Assembly (NCBI RefSeq): GCF_024139115.2
Contig: NC_085141.1
Span: forward strand, 225,901,416 to 225,965,415
Direction of reading: 5' to 3'
DNA: 64,000 nt
Source: Armigeres subalbatus
Lineage: Eukaryota; Arthropoda; Insecta; Diptera; Culicidae
Part shown: positions 21,595-32,400 of the stretch, one piece after another
Layout of the letters: each line of letters starts with the position of its first letter
Numbering within the stretch: position 1 is the stretch's first letter
The notes under the pieces: model-generated
Database searches by the model: none
What the model was told of the DNA's origin: nothing
What the model saw: only the letters and a program-made list of their open reading frames with translations
Translations under genes and position numbers: made by a program

Positions 21595-21959
21595 ATAATG
21601 CACACACTCGTGTTTATTTTTGACAAATTGTAAAAACCCTGATTATTCCACCTAGCGGTGATGGTTCCTTTCTAGTTCGTTCAAAAGGGTTAAGAAATTT
21701 ATAAGAAAAGTCTGAAATAACACTAATAAGTGGATCTATCCTATTTTTTATATTTGTTTATAGATCTTATACAATTTCTCGCCGAACGCAACTTGTTGCA
21801 AGCAAATCGGATGAGCTGAGCATAAGTGTCAAAAAAGTGATTTTGTATAGTGGTTTTGAAATTTGTATTTTTTCCATAACTTCTGATCCCATAGTCCGAT
21901 CCTACCAATTTTACGAAAAAAATCATTTAAGAGCGGTCAAAATTAAACTTTAGGGAAAT

Positions 21960-22265
21960 AGATCCAGTTATTTCCATCAATTCATATTCATTTGCGTCCA
22001 TTTAAATGCAATGCAACAGTTTCTGACGAAAAATGCCCCATTTGGATTTTTTTCCAACCCTTGGGAAAAACGGAGATTTTTTTTAGATAAAGATACCCAC
22101 GCTATACAGACATACACACACGCGCACACATACAGAAAAAAAACTCACTTTGTCGAGCTGAGTCGATTGGTATATAAACACTATGGCCTTATATCAAGTC
22201 TTGTTTTGAAGTAATCATATAGCCTTTTACGCATGCTTAGTAGGTATACGATAAAGGCAAAAAGA
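21960..22265 (+). repeat. LINE/SINE 3'-tail-like segment
   Basis: The segment has the word order CCAACCCTTGGGAAAAA, an ACACAC run, TCGAGCTGAGTCGATTGG, and TACGATAAAGGCAAAAAG at the end. I know this as a shared 3' tail of several mosquito LINE and SINE families. There is no coding region. Confidence 0.5.
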
Positions 22266-22590
22266 AATCCCTGAAGGATTCCCTTCGCAAACCCTAAATG
22301 ATTCTCGTCGGAGTCTCTAACGGATTCTCATCGGAAGTCCTAGAGGATTCTAGTCAGAATCATGAAAAGATTGCCATAGAAGTATCTAAATGATTCACAT
22401 CGGAGTCTCTAATGGATTCTCGTAGAAATCGGATTCTCATCGGTATCCTAAATTCTCTAAGGATTAATATCAAATCAGTATTTGAAGGATTCTCATCGGA
22501 TAGCCGTTATGTTATGGCACACATAAATTTTGACTATAGCATTTCCCACATAACGGCTACCCGATGAGAATGATTTAAGGATGAATGCTT
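22265..22590. repeat. degenerate ~30-bp repeat ending in a hairpin
   Basis: Words of the type GGATTCTCATCGGAATCTCTAA recur about eight times with heavy divergence (22270-22500). The end forms a hairpin: GGATAGCCGTTATGTTATG pairs with CATAACGGCTACCCGATGAG. Confidence 0.6.
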
Positions 22591-23304
22591 CCGAACTGGC
22601 TCCTTCTCCTTCTTCAGCCAGAGGAAGGGATATTTTAATTGAAAAATGTTTGTCGGCCATCCCGGCACCGGCACAAAATAACAAAGAACAACGATGAAAA
22701 ACTGGAATGAACACGTAAACATAAACATGAACAAAAATCACAACAAAAAAGTGAAAAAGTCTACACAGAACAAAACACTTTCAAATAAATTTACTCTAAT
22801 GTGAGTAAAATACACTAGCGCCTCTGGCGGTGCTGGTCTCGTCAGCTCTTCATGGGTTGCATGAATTTTTAATCGGTTGTTCGGGACACTCACGTCCCGG
22901 TTATTGGTTCCTGCTTCGGCTTTCAACCGGACCCGCCATCTTTTTCTAATCTTTTCAGTTATGAGCGCTTCGAAATACCGGTACCGCCACCTTTTCGTTT
23001 GAGCGCTTCGGCTTTCAACCGGACCCGCTTTCTTTTCAAAACCACTTCACTTCCAAAGAATTTCTTATGAATGCGGATTTTATGCTCAAATAGCATTTAA
23101 ACAAATTCCACTTCACTAAACCGCTGTTCTCAAGCAACAATTTCTAATTATGACATTTTATCGGCACCCATCACTTTTCATATTTTGTTCCGTTGTTGTC
23201 AGCATTTTGTTTTTTAAATTTTCATCTCAGATTACATCATCCTTTGGCCAAACACGACATTTTCACAAAATAGAACTCACCTTTCCGTACCGGCTGTGCC
23301 AAAT

Positions 23305-23541
23305 TGTACAGTCTGCCAATTCCTTATCGTCGTTTGGCTCCACAAGTTTTACCACGTCCGTTTGCTAGTATAGTCTACAGTCAAGTGACGCTGTATCTCG
23401 AGCGCCACCAGCAGCGCATACGCTTTTCTACACCACGCTCGCGCGATGACTACGATACTCTCCACATACACGCTTACTGAAGTTTACCCAGTTAATATTT
23501 TAATCTACCCATTAAATAAATATCAAAACTTAAACTCTACA
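23305..23541 (-). repeat. gypsy 5' LTR
   Basis: A 237-bp LTR. On the minus strand it is followed by ATTTGGCACAGCCGG, which includes the presumed primer-binding site. TCCAC at 23542-23546 is the target duplication. Confidence 0.95.
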
Positions 23542-25453
23542 TCCACGAGCATCGTCCAGGTCTCGTGTCCGTAGAGAACTACCGGTCTTATAAGCGTTTT
23601 GTAGATAGTCAGTTTGGTACGGCGGCGAACTCTATTCGATCGGAGCATGTTGCGGAGTCCAAAGTACGTACGATTTCCTGCCATGATGCGTCTCCGAATT
23701 TCTCTGCTGGTATCGTTATCGGTGGTAACCAGTGAGCCCAAGTACACGAATTCTTCAACCACCTCGATTTCGTCACCACCGATAGAAACTCGTGGTGGGT
23801 GGCTTACATTGACCTCTCTTGAGCCTCTTCCTATCATGTACTTCGTCTTCGACGTGTTGATGACTAGCCCAATCCGTTTAGCTTCGCTTTTCAGTCTGAT
23901 GTAGGCTTCCTCCATCCTCTCAAAGTTACGTGCCATGATATCAATGTCGTCGACGAAACCAAATAACTGGACGGACTTCGTGAAAATCGTACCACTCGTG
24001 TCAATTCTTGCCCTTCGTATTACTCCCTCCAAAGCGACGTTGAATAGCAGACACGAAATATCATCACCTTGCCGTAACCTTCTACCCGTTTCGAAGGGAC
24101 TCGAGAATGCCCCTGAAACTCGAACTACGCACATCCCCCGTCGTCGCCTTGATCAACCGTATCAGTTTATCCGGAAATCCGTTTTCGTGCATTAGCTACC
24201 ATAGCTGGTCCCGATCGATTGTATCATATGCGGCTTTGAAGTCGATAAATAGATGATGTGTGGGCACGTTGCATTCACGGCATTTCTGCAATACCTGACG
24301 TATGGCGAACACCTGGTCTGTGGTAGAGCGCTCACCCATAAATCCCTCCTGGTACTGCCCCATGAACTCTCTTGCAATTGGTGTTAGTCGGCGGCATAAA
24401 ATTTGGGAGAGTACCTTGTAGGCGGCGTTCAGCAATTATCGCCCTTTTTGTAGATGGGACACACGACACCTTCCATCCACTCCTGCGGCAGAACCTCATC
24501 CTCCCAAACCTTGGTAATCACCCAGTGCAGCGCTCTAGCCAGTGCTTCACCACCGTGTTTAAACAGCTCTCCTGGTAGTTGGTCAACTCCAGGGGCTTTG
24601 TTGTTTTTCAGCCGGCCGATCTCCTCCTGTATTTCCTGGAGATTTGGAGCCGGAAGTCGCATGTCCTGCGCGCGTGCTCCTAGGTTCATTACCATACCGC
24701 CACCGTTGTCTGCCATATCGCCATTCAGGTGCTCTTCGTAGTGCTGCCGCCACCTTTGGATCACCTCACGCTCGTTCGTAAGAAGGTTCCCGTTTATGTC
24801 CTTACACATATCGGGCTGTGGCACGTGGCCCTTACGTGAACGGTTTAACTTATCATAGAACTTTCGTGCGTTATTAGCGCGGTACAGTTGCTCCGTCTCT
24901 TCACGGTCTCGATCTTCCTGCTGGCGCTTTTTCCTCCGGAAAATCGAGTTTTGTCTGTTCTGTTGTATCGCGCCTCGTTCGCCCTCGTGCGGTGTTGCAG
25001 CAATCTCGCCCATGCTGCAGTCTTCTCCTCAACTAACTGCTCACATTCGCCGTCATACCAGTCGTTTCTCTGATCCGGAGCCACCGTGCCTAGTGCAGCG
25101 GTTGCGGTGCTACCAATGGCGGATCGAATATCTCTCCAGCCATCTTCAAGAGATGCTGCGCCTAGCTGCTCTTCCGTTGGCAGTGCCACTTCCAGCTGCT
25201 GCGCGTAGTCTTGGGCTAGTCTACCGTCTTGTAGCCGCCCAATGTTAAGCCGCGGCGGACCACTCCGACGCGTGTTGATCACCGTCGAGAGTTTTGAGCG
25301 CAGACATACTGCGATGAGGTAGTGGTCGGATTCAATATTCGCACTGCGGTAAGTGCGTACGTTCGTGATGTCGGAGAAGAATTTACCGTCGATTAGAACG
25401 TGGTCGATTTGGTTTTCCGTTACTTGATTAGGTGATTTCCATTCTATCATGAA
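23542..25453 (-). pseudogene. LINE ORF2: endonuclease C-term and reverse transcriptase, 5'-truncated
   Basis: In minus order there is the end of an APE-type endonuclease (ENQIDHVLIDGKFF, IESDHYLIAV), a linker, then RT motifs ([67 protein letters not shown]). At least three frame changes occur (about 24850, 24430 and 24150), and the expected alanine of FADD is valine. The sequence ends at HETWTMLV where the gypsy LTR begins and resumes at 9487. The 5' end lacks most of the endonuclease. The clade is not certain (RTE-like or a relative). Confidence 0.88.
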
Positions 25454-25460
25454 CATGTAC

Positions 25461-26269
25461 GTCTATATAAGTTTGGAAGATGATATTAGCATTTCCATAT
25501 TATTTAATATGTAGATGTTCGAGAACATTGGTGGAAATGGGTAGGCCACATATTTCAAGGGAGCTTCGACGGCATCTGTAAGCAAGATTCCCCTTAATAT
25601 GCGTGACGTGATAGGATATAGAATAGTTATGCCAATTAATATATATGCTGTTATTTTCATTTGAAATACTCTTGGTGACAAATGTATGGTCTTTAAATGA
25701 CATATTTCGTACCAAGATGAAAACAGTGATGCACATGTTCAAAACTTAAAAAAATTCAAACCACAAAAAAAAATTTTTTTTCACCCCCTCGATATTTTTG
25801 GAAAATTGAAGGGGGGGGGTGACATAAAATAAATTTAATGTTTGTATCGGCCTATGTAATTGGTTTCATCCTAAATGTTCATCCACAATAAATCATTCAT
25901 ATTGTTTAAGCTATCCATGCCATCTGCGTAAAATATGTGTAATTAATCAACGGTCGTAAAACGGCACCGATTGATAGGGGAACAGGTGGTAAAATGAACA
26001 CGTTAAGGACTTGCGTTGAATTCAATCATAAAACGAGGATAATTTGATAGTTTTACCACTTGGTTCAGGAATTTAACTCATATTCTTATTGCACTTAACA
26101 ATTTTTTCGCTAATAAACATTGTTTTATATAGTTTTTCATCGAAATACTAAACATTGAAATTTCGTTTGTACAAAAATAGTCCGGGTAAAATGAACACTG
26201 CCAGGTGGTAAAATGAACATCGCTTCTTAAACCCTTTTGAAACATTTATTTTTCTTTTTTTACTCTGGC
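25461..26269. other. intergenic; repeat ends and a 32-bp direct repeat
   Basis: No gene is seen. Near 25805-25850 a G-tract followed by TAAATTTAATGTTTGTATC is the inverted counterpart of 8488-8530. Positions 25945-25976 are repeated exactly at 32801-32832. The words GGTGGTAAAATGAAC at 25986 and 26211 suggest the ends of an AT-rich element. Confidence 0.5.
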
Positions 26270-26282
26270 ACTGTATATACAA

Positions 26283-26506
26283 GGGGCCCTCCTTAGCCGT
26301 ACGGTAAGATGCGCGGCTACAAAGCAAGACCATGCTGAGGGTGGCTGGGTTCGATTCCCGGTGCCGGTCTAGGCAATTTTTGGTTTGGAAATTGTCTCGA
26401 CTTCTCTGGGCATAAAAGTATCATCGTGTTAGCCTCATGATATACGAATGCAAAAATGGTAACTTGGCTTAGAAACCTCGCAGTTAATAACTGTGGAAGT
26501 GCTTAA
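26283..26506 (+). mobile_element. Feilai SINE, 5' part (split)
   Basis: The tRNA-like head (GCGCGGCTACAAAGCAAGAC, B box GGTTCGATTCC) and body of Feilai run to GTGCTTAA, where the 5.8-kb element begins. The SINE resumes at 32318 with TTAATGAACACTAAGC. The target duplication ACTGTATATACAA lies at 26270-26282 and again at 32386-32398, proving that both pieces are one SINE. Confidence 0.95.
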
Positions 26507-27109
26507 GGTCTGAGGGAAGCTCTCTCGCGGTAGAGCGCTATTTTCGTACTAAAATGTCTATAACTCGGAATTGGGAACGAATTTCGCTTATCCCAACTGA
26601 CAATCTCTTTGAAATTTATCAAGGAATGTTCCTACAAAATTTCATGGACCTACTATTTCCCAAATTTGAATGAATGTCTCAATACTGAGCTATTGTACAA
26701 CTGAAATTTTCGCTTCTCAGTACCTCTCTCCGATGATTTGAGGCACAAAGGAACCGAATTTCGCAAAACCCAACTGACAAAAGTTTTGAATTTTTCCAAC
26801 GATCATTTTGATGTAATAAAAAGTATATGTCACCGCAATAAATTTTGCAGGAAGCTCTTTTTACTTCAACCAAGTTTTTAAATTCCATACAAAAGTTACC
26901 ATTTCGGGAGAGCAGCCAACAGCACATTTTCTTGTGGCGCACGGCAGGAAAGGAGCGATGAGAGCGGTAGAAAGTCCGTCAACTTTGTATCTAGCGTGAC
27001 ACTAGAAAAAAGCGTATTCCTATTTGGGAACACGAGGATACCAAATATATAAATTGAAATCAAATTTTGGAATTTGATGAGATAAATAATCGAAAATAAA
27101 AAAAACAAA

Positions 27110-27190
27110 TAAGACAAATAGAACAAATAAGCAAAATAAAAGAGACAAATAAAGCAACTAAGACAAACAGTACAAATAAGATAATCAAGA
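27110..27190. repeat. degenerate AAATAAGAC microsatellite, left arm
   Basis: The AAATAAGACA/ACAAATAG words here are the reverse complement of the CTTATTTGT array at 31700-31910 and lie at the mirrored position of the satellite. Confidence 0.75.
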
Positions 27191-29655
27191 CAAACTCCTA
27201 CGGAAGTCCCTCCAGGTATTCCTCCAGAAGTTCCTCCGGAAGTACCTCCGGGAATTCCTCCGGAAGTTCCTCCGTAAATTCCTCCAGGAAATCCTCCAGA
27301 AGCTCCTCTAGGAAATCCTCCAGAAGTTCCTCCAGGAATTTCTTCTGAAGTTCCTTCAGGAATTACTCCGGAAGTTGCTCCAGTAATTCCTCCGGAAGTT
27401 CCTACAGTAAATCCTCCTGGAATTCCTCCGGAAGTTTCTACAAAAATTCCTCTGGAAGTTCCTCCAGGAGTTCCTTCGGAAGTTTCTCCAGGAATTACTC
27501 CAGAAGTTAAGGCTGCCTTAAGGTAGCCTCACACCTCGGGAATTTGGTTCGCGGATTTTTTCCCCATGCATTTTTGCATATGCGATGTTTTCGGAATTTG
27601 GACACGGAAAATCAAAATCCCGGCCCCATTTAAAATACACGGGGCTCAAAATCCGCTGGAAAATTTTCCCGAGGTGTGAGGCAGCCTTTACACCTCGGGA
27701 AAATTTTCCGCCGGATTTTGGTCCCCGTGCATTTTAAATGGGGCCGGGATTTTGATTTTCCGTGCCCAAATCCCGAAAACATCGCATATGCAAAAATGCA
27801 TGGGGAAAAAATCCGCGGACCAAATTCCCGAGGTGTGAGGCTACCTTTACTCCAGTAATTCCTCCGGAAGTTCCTCCTGGAATTCCTCCGGAAGTTCCTC
27901 CAGTAATTCCTCCGGAAGTTCCTTCTGGAATTCCTTCGGAAGTTCCTCCAGAAATTCTTTCGGAAGTTTCTCCAGGAATTCCTTCAGAAGTTCTTCCAGG
28001 AATTTCTTCGGAAGTTTCTCCAGGAATTTCTCCCAAATTTATCCAGGAATTCTTTCGGAAGATCCTCCAGAAATTCTTTCGGAAGTTACTGCAGAAATTC
28101 CTTTGGAAGTTTATCCAGAAATTCCTTTGGAAGTTTCTCCAGGAATTCCTTCGAAGTTTCTCCAGGAATCCGCTCGGAAGTTTCTCCAGGAATTCCTTCG
28201 GAAGTTTCTACAGTAATTCCTTTGAAAGTTTCTCCAGGAATTCCTTCGGAAGTTTCTCCAGAAATTCCTTCGGAAGTTTCTCCAGGAATTCTTCCGGAAG
28301 TACCTCTAGGAATTCCTCCGGAATTTCCTCTAGAAATCCTCTCCAGAAATTCCTTCGGATGTTCCTCCAGGAATTCCTTCGGAAGATCCTTCAGGAATTC
28401 CTTCGGGAGTTCCTCCTGGAATTCCTTCGGAAGTTCCTCCAGGAATTTCTTCGGAAGTTCCGCCAGGAATTCCTTCGAAAAATCCGACAAGAGTTCCTTC
28501 GGAAGTTCCTCCAGGAATTTCTTCGGAAGTTGTTCCAGGATTTTTTTCGGAAGTTCCTCCAGAAATTCCTTTGAATGTTCCTCCAGGAATTCCTTCGAAA
28601 GTTCCTCCAGGAATTCCTTCGGAAGTTCCTCAAGGAACTACCCGGAAGATTTTCCAGGACTTCATTCGGAAGTTCATCCAGGAATTTCTTCGGAAGTTCT
28701 TCCAGGAGTTACTTCGGTAGTTCCTTCAGGGGTTCCTATGGGAATTCCTCCGGAAGTGCCTTCGGGAGTTCCTCCGGAAGTTCCTTTGTGAATTCCTCCG
28801 GAAGTTCCTTCGGAAATTGTTCCAGAAGTTCCTTCGGGGATTCCTCCGGAAGTTCCTTCGCGAATTCCTCCGGAAGTTCCTTCGGGAATTCCTCCGGAAG
28901 TTCCTATGAGAATTCCTCCGGAAGTTCCTTCGGGAATTCCTCCGGAAGTTCCTTTGGGTATTCCTCCGGAAGTTCCTTCGGGAATTCCTCCGGAAGTTCC
29001 TTCGTGAATTCCTCCGAAAGTTCCTTCGGGAGTTCCCCCGGAAGTTCTTTCGGGAATTCTTTCGGAAGATCCTTCGGGAATTCTTCCGGAAGTTCCTTCG
29101 GGAATTCCTCCGGAAGTTCTTTCGGGAATTCCTCCGGAAGTTCCTTCGGGAATTGCTCCGGAAGTTTCTTCGGGAATTCCTCCGGAAGTTCCTTCGGGAA
29201 TTCCTCCGGAAGTTCCTTCAGGATTTTTCCGGAAGTTCCTTCGGAAATTCATCCGGAAGTTCCTTCAATTCCTCCGGAAGTTCCTTCGAATTCCTCCGGA
29301 AGTTCCTTCAGGAATTCCTCCGGATGTTCCTTCGCGAATTCCTCCGGAAGTTCCTATGAGAATTTCTCCGGAAGTTCCTTCAGAATTCCTCCGGAAGTTC
29401 CTTCGGGAATTCCTCCGGAAGTTCATGAATTCCTCCGAATTCCTCCGGAAGTTCCTTCGAATTTCTCCGGAAGTTCCTTCAGAATTCCTCCGGAAGTTCC
29501 TGCGGAATTCCTCCGGAAGTTCCTGAGGAATTCCTCCGGAAGTTCCTGCAGGAATTCCTCCGGAAGTTCCTGCGGGAATTCCTCCCGAAGTTCCTGGAGG
29601 AATTCCTCCGGAAGTTCCTGGAGGAATTCCTCCGGAAGTTCCTTTGGGAATTCCT
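27190..29655. repeat. 24-bp satellite, left arm (orientation 1)
   Basis: The unit reads GGAATTCCTCCGGAAGTTCC plus four variable bases. The outer part (27190-28600) is diverged and the inner part (28730-29640) more homogeneous, with the variable bases often TTCG. A MITE dimer interrupts it at 27511-27845. Nearly every unit has an EcoRI site. The period of 8 codons without stops produces open frames of up to 375 codons, which I treat as non-genic. Confidence 0.95.
27522..27845. mobile_element. two 165-bp-family MITEs in inverted tandem, inside the satellite
   Basis: Unit A (27522-27686) begins GGTAGCCTCACACCTCGGG and ends CCCGAGGTGTGAGGCAGCC. Unit B (27690-27845) is its reverse complement, with about 10 bp missing at the junction. 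Unit A is identical by eye to the single copy at 43796-43960. TTAA occurs at both 27507-27510 and 27518-27521. Confidence 0.9.
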
Positions 29656-31690
29656 CCAGGAACTTCGAGGAATTCCTGGAGGAACTTCCGAGGAATTCCT
29701 GAGGAACTTCCCTGAGGAATTCCTGAGGAACTTCCGAGGAATTCCTGGAGGAACTTCCGAGGAATTCCTGGAGGAACTTCCGGAGGAATTCCTGAGGAAC
29801 TTCCGGAGGAATTCCTGGAGGAACTTCCGGAGGAATTCCTGGAGGAACTTCCGAGGAATTCCTGGAGGAACTTCCGGAGGAATTCCTGGAGGAACTTCCG
29901 GAGGAATTCCTGGAGGAACTTCCGGAGGAATTCCTGGAGGAACTTCCGGAGGAATTCCTGGAGGAACTTCCGGAGGAATTCCTGGAGGAACTTCCGGAGG
30001 AATTCCTGGAGGAACTTCGGGAGGCATTCCTGGAGGTGCTTGCGGAGGTATTACCGGAGGATCTGGAGGAATTCCTGGAGGAACTTCCGGAGGAATTCCT
30101 GGAGGAACTCCCGGAGGAATTCCTGGAGGAACTTTCGGAGGACTTCCTGGAGGAACTTCCGGAGGAATTCCTGGAGGAACTTCCGGAGGAATTCCTGGAG
30201 GAACTTCCGGAGGAATTCCTGGAGAAACTTCCGAGGAACTCCTGGAGGAACTTCCGGAGGAATTCCTGGAGGAACTTCCGCAGGAATTCATGGAGGAACT
30301 TCCGGAATAATTCCTGGAGGAACTTCCGGAGGAATTCCTGGAGGAACTTCGGAGGAATTCCTGGAGGAACTTCCGGAGGAATTCCTGGAGGAACTTCCGG
30401 AGGAATTCCTGGAGGAACTTCCGAGGAATTCCTGGAGGAACTTCCGGAGGAATTCCTGGAGGAACTTCCGGAGGAATTCCTGGAGGAACTTCCGGAGGAA
30501 TTCCTGGAGGAACTTCCGGAGGAATTCCTGGAGGAACTTCCGGAGGAATTCCTGGAGGAACTTCCGGAGGAATTCCTGGAGGAACTTCCGGAGGAATTCC
30601 TGGAGGAACTTCCGGAGGAATTCCTGGAGGAACTTCCGGAGGAATTCCTGGAGGAACTTCCGGAGGAATTCCTGGAGGAACTTCCGGAGGAATTCCTGGA
30701 GGAACTTCCGGAGGAATTCCTGGAGGAACTTCCGGAGGAATTCCTGGAGGAACTTCCGGAGGAATTCCTGGAGGAACTTCCGGAGGAATTCCTGGAGGAA
30801 CTTCCGGAGGAATTCCTGGAGGAACTTCCGGAGGAATTCCTGGAGGAACTTCCGGAGGAATTCCTGGAGGAACTTCCGAGGAATTCCTGGAGGAACTTCC
30901 GGAGGAATTCCTGGAGGAACTTCCGGAGGAATTCCTGGAGGAACTTCCGGAGGAATTCCTGGAGGAACTTCCGGAGGAATTCCTGGAGGAACTTCCGGAG
31001 GAATTCCTGGAGGAACTTCCGGAGGAATTCCTGGAGGAACTTCCGGAGGAATTCCTGGAGGAACTTCCGGAGGAATTCCTGGAGGAACTTCGGAGGAATT
31101 CCTGGAGGAACTTCCGGAGGAATTCCTGGAGGAACTTCCGGAGGAATTCCTGGAGGAATTTCCGGAGGAATACTGGAGGAACTTCCGGAGGAATTCTGGA
31201 GGAGCTCCCGAAGGAATTCCTGGATGAGCTTCCGGACGAAATCCTGGAGGAACTTCCGGAGGAATTCCTGGAGGAACTTCCGGAGGAATTCCTGGAGGAA
31301 CTTCGGAGGAATTCCTGGAGGAACTTCCGGAGGAATTCCTGGAGGAACTTCCGGAGGAATTCCTGGAGGAACTTCCGGAGGAATTCCTGGAGGAACTTCC
31401 GGAGGAATTCCTGGAGGAACTTCCGGAGGAATTCCTGGAGGAACTTCCGGAGGAATTCCTGGAGGAACTTCCGGAGGAATTCTTGGAGGAACTTCCGGAG
31501 GAATTCCTGGAGGAACTTCCGGAGGAATTCCTGGAGGAACTTCCGTAGGAATTCCTGGATTAACTTCCGGAGGAATTCCTGGAGGAACTTCCGGAGGAAT
31601 TCCTGGAGGAACTTCCGAAAGATTTCTTGGAGGAACTTTCGTAGACAATTCCTGGAAGAACTTCCGAAGGAATTGCTGGAGTAAATTCCG
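29656..31690. repeat. 24-bp satellite, right arm (orientation 2)
   Basis: The unit GGAATTCCTGGAGGAACTTC plus CGGA is the reverse complement of the left-arm family. From about 30360 to 31120 the units are almost perfect copies, while the edges near 30010-30330 and 31140-31230 hold variants. Minus-strand frames of 838 and 762 codons and a plus-strand frame of 638 codons are consequences of the 24-bp period and encode octapeptides such as [16 protein letters not shown] and GIPGGTSG. Confidence 0.95.
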
Positions 31691-31697
31691 GAGGAAC

Positions 31698-31912
31698 TTC
31701 TTATTTGTCTTATTTGTCTTATTTGTCTTATTTGTCTTATTTGTCTTATTTGTCTTATTTGTCTCATTTGTCTTATTTGTCTTATTTGTCTTATTTGTCT
31801 TATTTGTCTTATTTGTCTTATTTGTCTTATTTGTCTTATTTGTCTTATTTGTCTTATTTGTCTTATTTGTCTTATTTGTCTTATTTGTCTTATTTGTCTT
31901 ATTTGTCTTACT
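31698..31912. repeat. CTTATTTGT 9-bp microsatellite
   Basis: About 23 nearly perfect copies of the 9-mer TCTTATTTG, with one unit reading TCTCATTTG. It ends at CTTACTTACACC. Its complement occurs in degenerate form on the other side of the satellite. Confidence 0.95.
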
Positions 31913-32317
31913 TACACCAGCACCACTGTTATCACCCAAATACTTTTCATAGCTTGTGTGGAAACCTTGTTCAGAAATCCTCCTACGATATTTTCTAATG
32001 TTGTTCTAGAAACGACTCATGTTTTCATTTTCCAAAACCAGCTGGAGTTTGTTTATTTTGATTTCCTCTTTGCGTGATTGGTCGCCTGCTGCTGTTCTCT
32101 CGCCGAACCACTGCATGAGTGATAAATTTCTTCCCCATTGTTGCAAATTCCTTTTGTTCTCCGTTTACGGCAAATTCTCAAGCAATTGTAAACTGCATAA
32201 TGATGAAATAATTTTGGCGACACTGACAGCATCATTCTGGCGGGCTGAATTGGGCAATTTTCTCTCTCAGAGAGTGCTACCACGTGCTTTTTTAACGGAA
32301 AACCCTTCCCTCAGACC

Positions 32318-32385
32318 TTAATGAACACTAAGCTGCGAGGCGGCAATGTCCCAGTTGGGGATGTAACGCCAGTAAGAAGAAGAAG
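32318..32385 (+). mobile_element. Feilai SINE, 3' part (split)
   Basis: TTAATGAACACTAAGCTGCG through GGATGTAACGCCAGTAAGAAG completes the SINE started at 26283. It is followed by the target duplication ACTGTATATACAA at 32386-32398. Confidence 0.95.
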
Positions 32386-32400
32386 ACTGTATATACAACT

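Larger units (their letters stand above)
18096..22913. mobile_element. hAT-like non-autonomous element, 4.8 kb, in gypsy leader
   Basis: The ends are inverted CAGGAACYAATAACCGGGA (19 bp, one mismatch), flanked by CTTCGGC (18089-18095 and 22914-22920), possibly an 8-bp duplication. Ends beginning CAG with a 7-8-bp duplication fit the hAT superfamily. The interior has only short open frames and no recognisable transposase. It carries a 192-bp MITE (19498), a diverged 24-bp satellite (20290-20900), a 398-bp MITE (21197), a LINE/SINE tail (21960) and a degenerate repeat (22265). Confidence 0.75.
9493..23541 (-). mobile_element. Ty3/gypsy LTR retrotransposon, 14.0 kb including nested insertions
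   Basis: Two 237-bp LTRs (9493-9729 and 23305-23541) differ at only two positions by eye and are flanked by the 5-bp duplication TCCAC (9488-9492, 23542-23546). On the minus strand the order is 5' LTR, a TGG-initiated primer-site-like stretch (TGGCACAGCC), leader, gag, protease, RT, RNase H, integrase, a purine tract (AGGAGAGGGA), 3' LTR. Removing three inserted elements leaves roughly a 5.4-kb retroelement. The few LTR differences indicate a recent insertion, yet it has already received nested insertions. Gag carries a frameshift, so this copy is defective. Confidence 0.93.
26507..32317. mobile_element. 5.8-kb TTAA-flanked foldback-like element carrying a giant satellite
   Basis: The element starts GGTCTGAGGGAAG and ends CTTCCCTCAGACC, perfect 13-bp inverted repeats, with TTAA on each side (26503-26506, 32318-32321). 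It interrupts a Feilai SINE whose own target duplication frames the whole. Inside are a unique AT-rich left flank, AAATAAGACA-type microsatellite, a 24-bp satellite in one orientation, the same satellite inverted, the complementary CTTATTTGT microsatellite, and a right flank. No transposase is recognisable. TTAA duplication suggests piggyBac-type mobilisation; the inverted tandem arms resemble foldback elements. Confidence 0.85.

Noticed and set aside
27190..31690. CRISPR-like array
   Set aside because: Units are contiguous with no spacers, and the genome is eukaryotic.
29423..31952. Open frames of 838, 762, 638 and 395 codons as giant repetitive proteins
   Set aside because: They overlap on both strands and several frames, start and end inside the 24-bp array, and follow from a stop-free 8-codon period.
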